Source: Pinisolibacter sp040275425
Lineage (GTDB): Bacteria; Pseudomonadota; Alphaproteobacteria; Rhizobiales; Ancalomicrobiaceae
Length of the DNA stretch: 8,403 nucleotides
Assembly (NCBI GenBank): GCA_040275425.1
Contig: JBEOKB010000051.1
Span: forward strand, 1-8,403
Direction of reading: 5' to 3'
Shown: one piece after another, positions 7,165 to 8,403 of the stretch
How the letters are laid out: every line of letters starts with the position of its first letter
Numbering within the stretch: the stretch's first letter is position 1
The notes under the pieces: model-generated
What the model saw: the letters and a program-made list of their open reading frames with translations, nothing else
What the model was told of the DNA's origin: nothing
Database searches by the model: none
Position numbers and translations under genes: made by a program

Positions 7165-7772
7165 CAGAGCCCGCGCCGTCCCCGTCCGACGGCGCGGGCC
7201 AACATACTCGTCACCTGCGCCTCGGAGCGGCGGAAGCTCGTCGCGTCGGGCGTGGTGACGTTGATGGTGACGTGGGTGGCCGCCGTGCCGCCGCCACCGT
7301 GCGCGGCGATGCCCAGGCGTCCGTCGGCGCCGCGCGAGAGCGGCACGATCGCCTCCGGTCCGGCCTCGCCCATCAGCCCGGCTCCCCCGCGCATCGGAAA
7401 CCAGGTCGGCGCCGCCACGACGCCGCCTGAGGCGAAGGGCGTGACGCGCCCACCGGCGAAGACGCCGCCGTGGGCGAAGCCGAGCGCCTTGGTCAGTGAT
7501 CCCATCAGTGACGAGGCCCCGCTCGCCAGCGCGCCGGAGAGCGGCGCGAGCGCGGCGTCGAGGGCGCGGCCGGTCAGGCGTTCGCCGATCGAACGCAGCA
7601 CCGTGTCGAGCGACTTGCCCTGGACCACCGCGCCCTTGAAGGCGGTGGTGATCGACTGGCCGAAGGTCTTGGACAGGTTGTTGAGGTCGGCGAGCGATCC
7701 GGCGAGGCTCTCACCGGCGTCGGTGGCCTGTGCGAGTTCGGAGCGGGTCTGATCGAGAGACGTGTCGGCCAT
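7164..7772 (-). CDS. g11: GTA tape-measure-type tail protein gp11
   Basis: Short tape-measure protein, 202 aa, in the usual size range for RcGTA g11 and far shorter than typical siphophage tape measures, as expected for a short GTA tail. The N-terminal part (about 1-100) is helix-forming and Ala/Ser/Leu-rich. The middle is Gly-rich with repeated small motifs (AHGGVFAGG, FASGGVV). The GEAGPEAIVPLSRG motif at about 133-146 is the standard C-terminal signature of tape-measure proteins, followed by THVTINVTTPDATSFRRSEAQV. The ATG (7770-7772) has GGAG 7 bases upstream (7780-7783) and follows the g10.1 stop after 16 bases. The last codons overlap a perfect inverted repeat. On its 3' side the operon meets the convergent DUF465 gene, so transcription into g12 would have to pass it antisense. 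Confidence 0.92.
   Translation of the reverse strand: MADTSLDQTRSELAQATDAGESLAGSLADLNNLSKTFGQSITTAFKGAVVQGKSLDTVLRSIGERLTGRALDAALAPLSGALASGASSLMGSLTKALGFAHGGVFAGGRVTPFASGGVVAAPTWFPMRGGAGLMGEAGPEAIVPLSRGADGRLGIAAHGGGGTAATHVTINVTTPDATSFRRSEAQVTSMLARAVGRGRRGL
7169..7199. repeat. Perfect 12-bp inverted repeat inside the 3' end of g11
   Basis: Arms 7169-7180 (gcccgcgccgtc) and 7188-7199 (gacggcgcgggc) are exact reverse complements separated by a 7-base loop, giving a very stable GC-only stem with one T-A pair. It lies within the last codons of g11 (AVGRGRRG) and follows directly on the inverted repeat at 7127-7164. It could terminate plus-strand transcripts entering g11, or stabilise the 3' end of the g9-g11 mRNA. 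There is no adjacent T-tract. The repeat is read directly; its role is inferred. Confidence 0.55.
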
Positions 7773-7788
7773 GTCGGGGCTCCGCGGT

Positions 7789-7953
7789 TCAGTCGGACGG
7801 GCGGTCGGGGAAGCGCCGCATCAGTTCGTCGAGTGCGGCGCGGTCGAGACCGCGACTCGCGGGTCGGCCGAGGGCGCTCGCGAGTTCGCGCGGGGTCATC
7901 GACCAGAAGGCGGCCGGGGCGAGGCCCCAGGCGGTGAAGGCGAGACGCATCAC
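7789..7953 (-). CDS. g10.1: GTA tail-assembly-chaperone-type protein gp10.1, start unclear (probably also made as a g10 fusion)
   Basis: Small protein recognised by RLAFTAWGLAPAAFWSMTPR, the core of the rcc01693/TIGR02216 (Phage_TAC_6) family, ending MRRFPDRPSD. With GTG at 7951-7953 it has 54 residues; that GTG overlaps the g10 stop as GTGA, giving possible coupling. ATG 7948-7950 is the next choice. The oddity is that the in-frame codons just upstream (7954-7968) encode Phe-Pro-Trp-Asp-Glu, which resembles the aromatic/acidic start of this family. Yet this frame has no ATG, GTG or TTG between 7954 and 8342, so a start that includes it does not exist. Either the family N-terminus is lost in the short form, or it is supplied by a -1 frameshift from g10. 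It lies 16 bases before g11. Too short for most gene finders. Confidence 0.8.
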   Translation of the reverse strand: MMRLAFTAWGLAPAAFWSMTPRELASALGRPASRGLDRAALDELMRRFPDRPSD

Positions 7954-8342
7954 CTCGTCCCAGGGGAAGGCGACTCGACCGCCCCCGGGACCGGTCGAGA
8001 AGGGTCGGCGCCCTCCCCGCTCGCCGGAACCTCGTCGACACCGAAGGTCAGCGCCAGCAGGTCGGCGACGACGCTCGCCGCGGCGACCAGACCGCCGTCG
8101 ATGCGGGCGGCGAGGACGTCGTCGTCGCCGACGGGCGTGCCGCCGCCGCGCAGGCCGCAGGCGAAGATGCGGGCGACGTCGCGGGCGCCGAGGCGTCCGG
8201 CGGCGAAGCGGTCGGCGAGGGCGGCGAGATCGTCGACCGCATAGGCGGCCTCGAGCTCGGCGAGGGCGCCGAGGGTGAGGCAGAGCGTGACCGGGCGACC
8301 GTCGAGGGTCGCCGCGACCTCGCCGCGACGGCGATTGGCCAT
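7950..8342 (-). CDS. g10: GTA gp10 family protein (tail-assembly-chaperone-type, Phage_TAC_11)
   Basis: 130-residue protein between the tail tube gene and g10.1. The N-terminus (MANRRRGEVAATLDGRP) followed by LCLTLGALAELEAAY (about 20-34) and GARDVARIFACGLRGGG (about 51-67) identifies the GTA-gp10 family, grouped with phage tail-assembly chaperones. The folded part ends near residue 108 (LLALTFG). The remaining roughly 22 residues are a low-complexity Pro/Ser/Gly tail, and they are the part that overlaps the upstream extension of g10.1 in the other frame. The ATG (8340-8342) has GGAGG (8350-8354) 7 bases upstream and follows the g9 stop after 14 bases. A slippery-type heptamer at codons 119-120 suggests a minor fusion product with g10.1. 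Function by family: binds tail tube or tape-measure subunits during assembly and is absent from the finished tail. Confidence 0.9.
   Translation of the reverse strand: MANRRRGEVAATLDGRPVTLCLTLGALAELEAAYAVDDLAALADRFAAGRLGARDVARIFACGLRGGGTPVGDDDVLAARIDGGLVAAASVVADLLALTFGVDEVPASGEGADPSRPVPGAVESPSPGTR
7983..7989 (-). promoter_or_regulatory. Candidate -1 ribosomal frameshift heptamer CCCGGGG in g10
   Basis: On the minus strand the bases are C CCG GGG in the g10 frame (codons 119 Pro and 120 Gly), the X XXY YYZ arrangement. After a -1 slip both tRNAs can re-pair (CCC Pro, GGG Gly), and reading continues as Gly-Gly-Arg-Val-Ala-Phe-Pro-Trp-Asp-Glu into g10.1. A Shine-Dalgarno-like GGGGAGGG sits about 21 bases upstream (within 8011-8020), somewhat farther than usual for a stimulator. 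A small hairpin (GGCGG/TCGCC) begins at the last base of the heptamer, but I see no strong structure at the usual spacing. CCCGGGG is GC-rich and can occur by chance here. Confidence 0.45.
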
Positions 8343-8356
8343 GGGTGAGCCTCCGG

Positions 8357-8403
8357 TCAGAGCGCGGTGAAGGTGAGCGCGCCGGCCGATTCCAGCGTCA
8401 GTT
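8357..8403 (-). CDS. g9: C-terminal end of GTA major tail (tube) protein gp9 (5' part outside window)
   Basis: Only 14 complete codons and the stop are visible: Leu-Thr-Leu-Glu-Ser-Ala-Gly-Ala-Leu-Thr-Phe-Thr-Ala-Leu, then TGA at 8357-8359. A C-terminus of the SAGALTF type directly before g10 is what the GTA major tail protein shows. The assignment rests mostly on position, 14 bases before the g10 ATG and in the same direction. The identity is likely but not provable from so short a fragment. Confidence 0.65.
   Translation of the reverse strand, partial: LTLESAGALTFTAL

Noticed and set aside
7574..8041. Minus-strand 155-codon frame covering the g10.1 region
   Set aside because: It is in the third frame and yields Arg/Pro-rich sequence; the family core (RLAFTAWGLAPAAFW) is in a different frame.
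1..8403. CRISPR arrays, tRNA or rRNA genes, insertion sequences, integrase or attachment sites
   Set aside because: None seen. There are no regularly spaced repeats, no tRNA-like cloverleaf, no transposase or integrase signature, and no phage replication or lysogeny gene, which fits a chromosomal GTA rather than an active prophage.

Overview
This is a very GC-rich window (roughly 70% by eye) carrying almost one continuous minus-strand operon: the tail half of an RcGTA-type gene transfer agent (GTA) cluster. Gene order, sizes and signature sequences follow the canonical GTA order g9, g10, g10.1, g11, g12, g13, g14, g15. This points to an alphaproteobacterium. The order cannot be fixed from this sequence; the very high GC and a tail-fibre gene next to g15 would fit Hyphomicrobiales or Rhodobacterales.

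Reading in the direction of transcription (high to low coordinates): the last codons of the major tail (tube) protein g9 (8357-8403, cut by the window edge); g10 (7950-8342) and g10.1 (7789-7953), which belong to tail-assembly-chaperone families; and g11 (7164-7772), a short tape-measure protein. The operon is then interrupted by a plus-strand gene for a small YdcH/DUF465-type protein (6883-7140), which has visibly lower GC. It resumes with g12 (6145-6795, distal tail protein, DUF2460), g13 (5270-6148, hub protein, DUF2163), g14 (4773-5273, NlpC/P60 cell-wall peptidase) and g15 (885-4766, the large baseplate/host-specificity protein with a TIM-barrel domain). Downstream, after a 62-base gap, comes a DUF2793 tail-fibre-like protein (1-822) whose C-terminus runs into a glycine-rich fibre domain and off the left edge.

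The genes fit one assembly line. g10/g10.1 chaperone tape measure and tube subunits, g11 sets tail length, and g12-g13-g15 form the tail tip. g14 opens peptidoglycan, and the DUF2793 protein probably contacts the recipient surface. g12/g13 and g13/g14 are joined by 4-base GTGA/ATGA stop-start overlaps, indicating translational coupling.

The most interesting observation is at g10/g10.1. The conserved-looking FPWD segment of g10.1 lies upstream of every available start codon, in the -1 frame of g10. A heptamer CCCGGGG (7983-7989), phased exactly as X XXY YYZ in g10, lies 15 bases before it. This suggests a lambda G/GT-like -1 ribosomal frameshift making a g10-g10.1 fusion of about 184 residues. 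Second in interest are the opposite-strand DUF465 gene splitting the operon and the strong inverted repeats at its convergent junction with g11.
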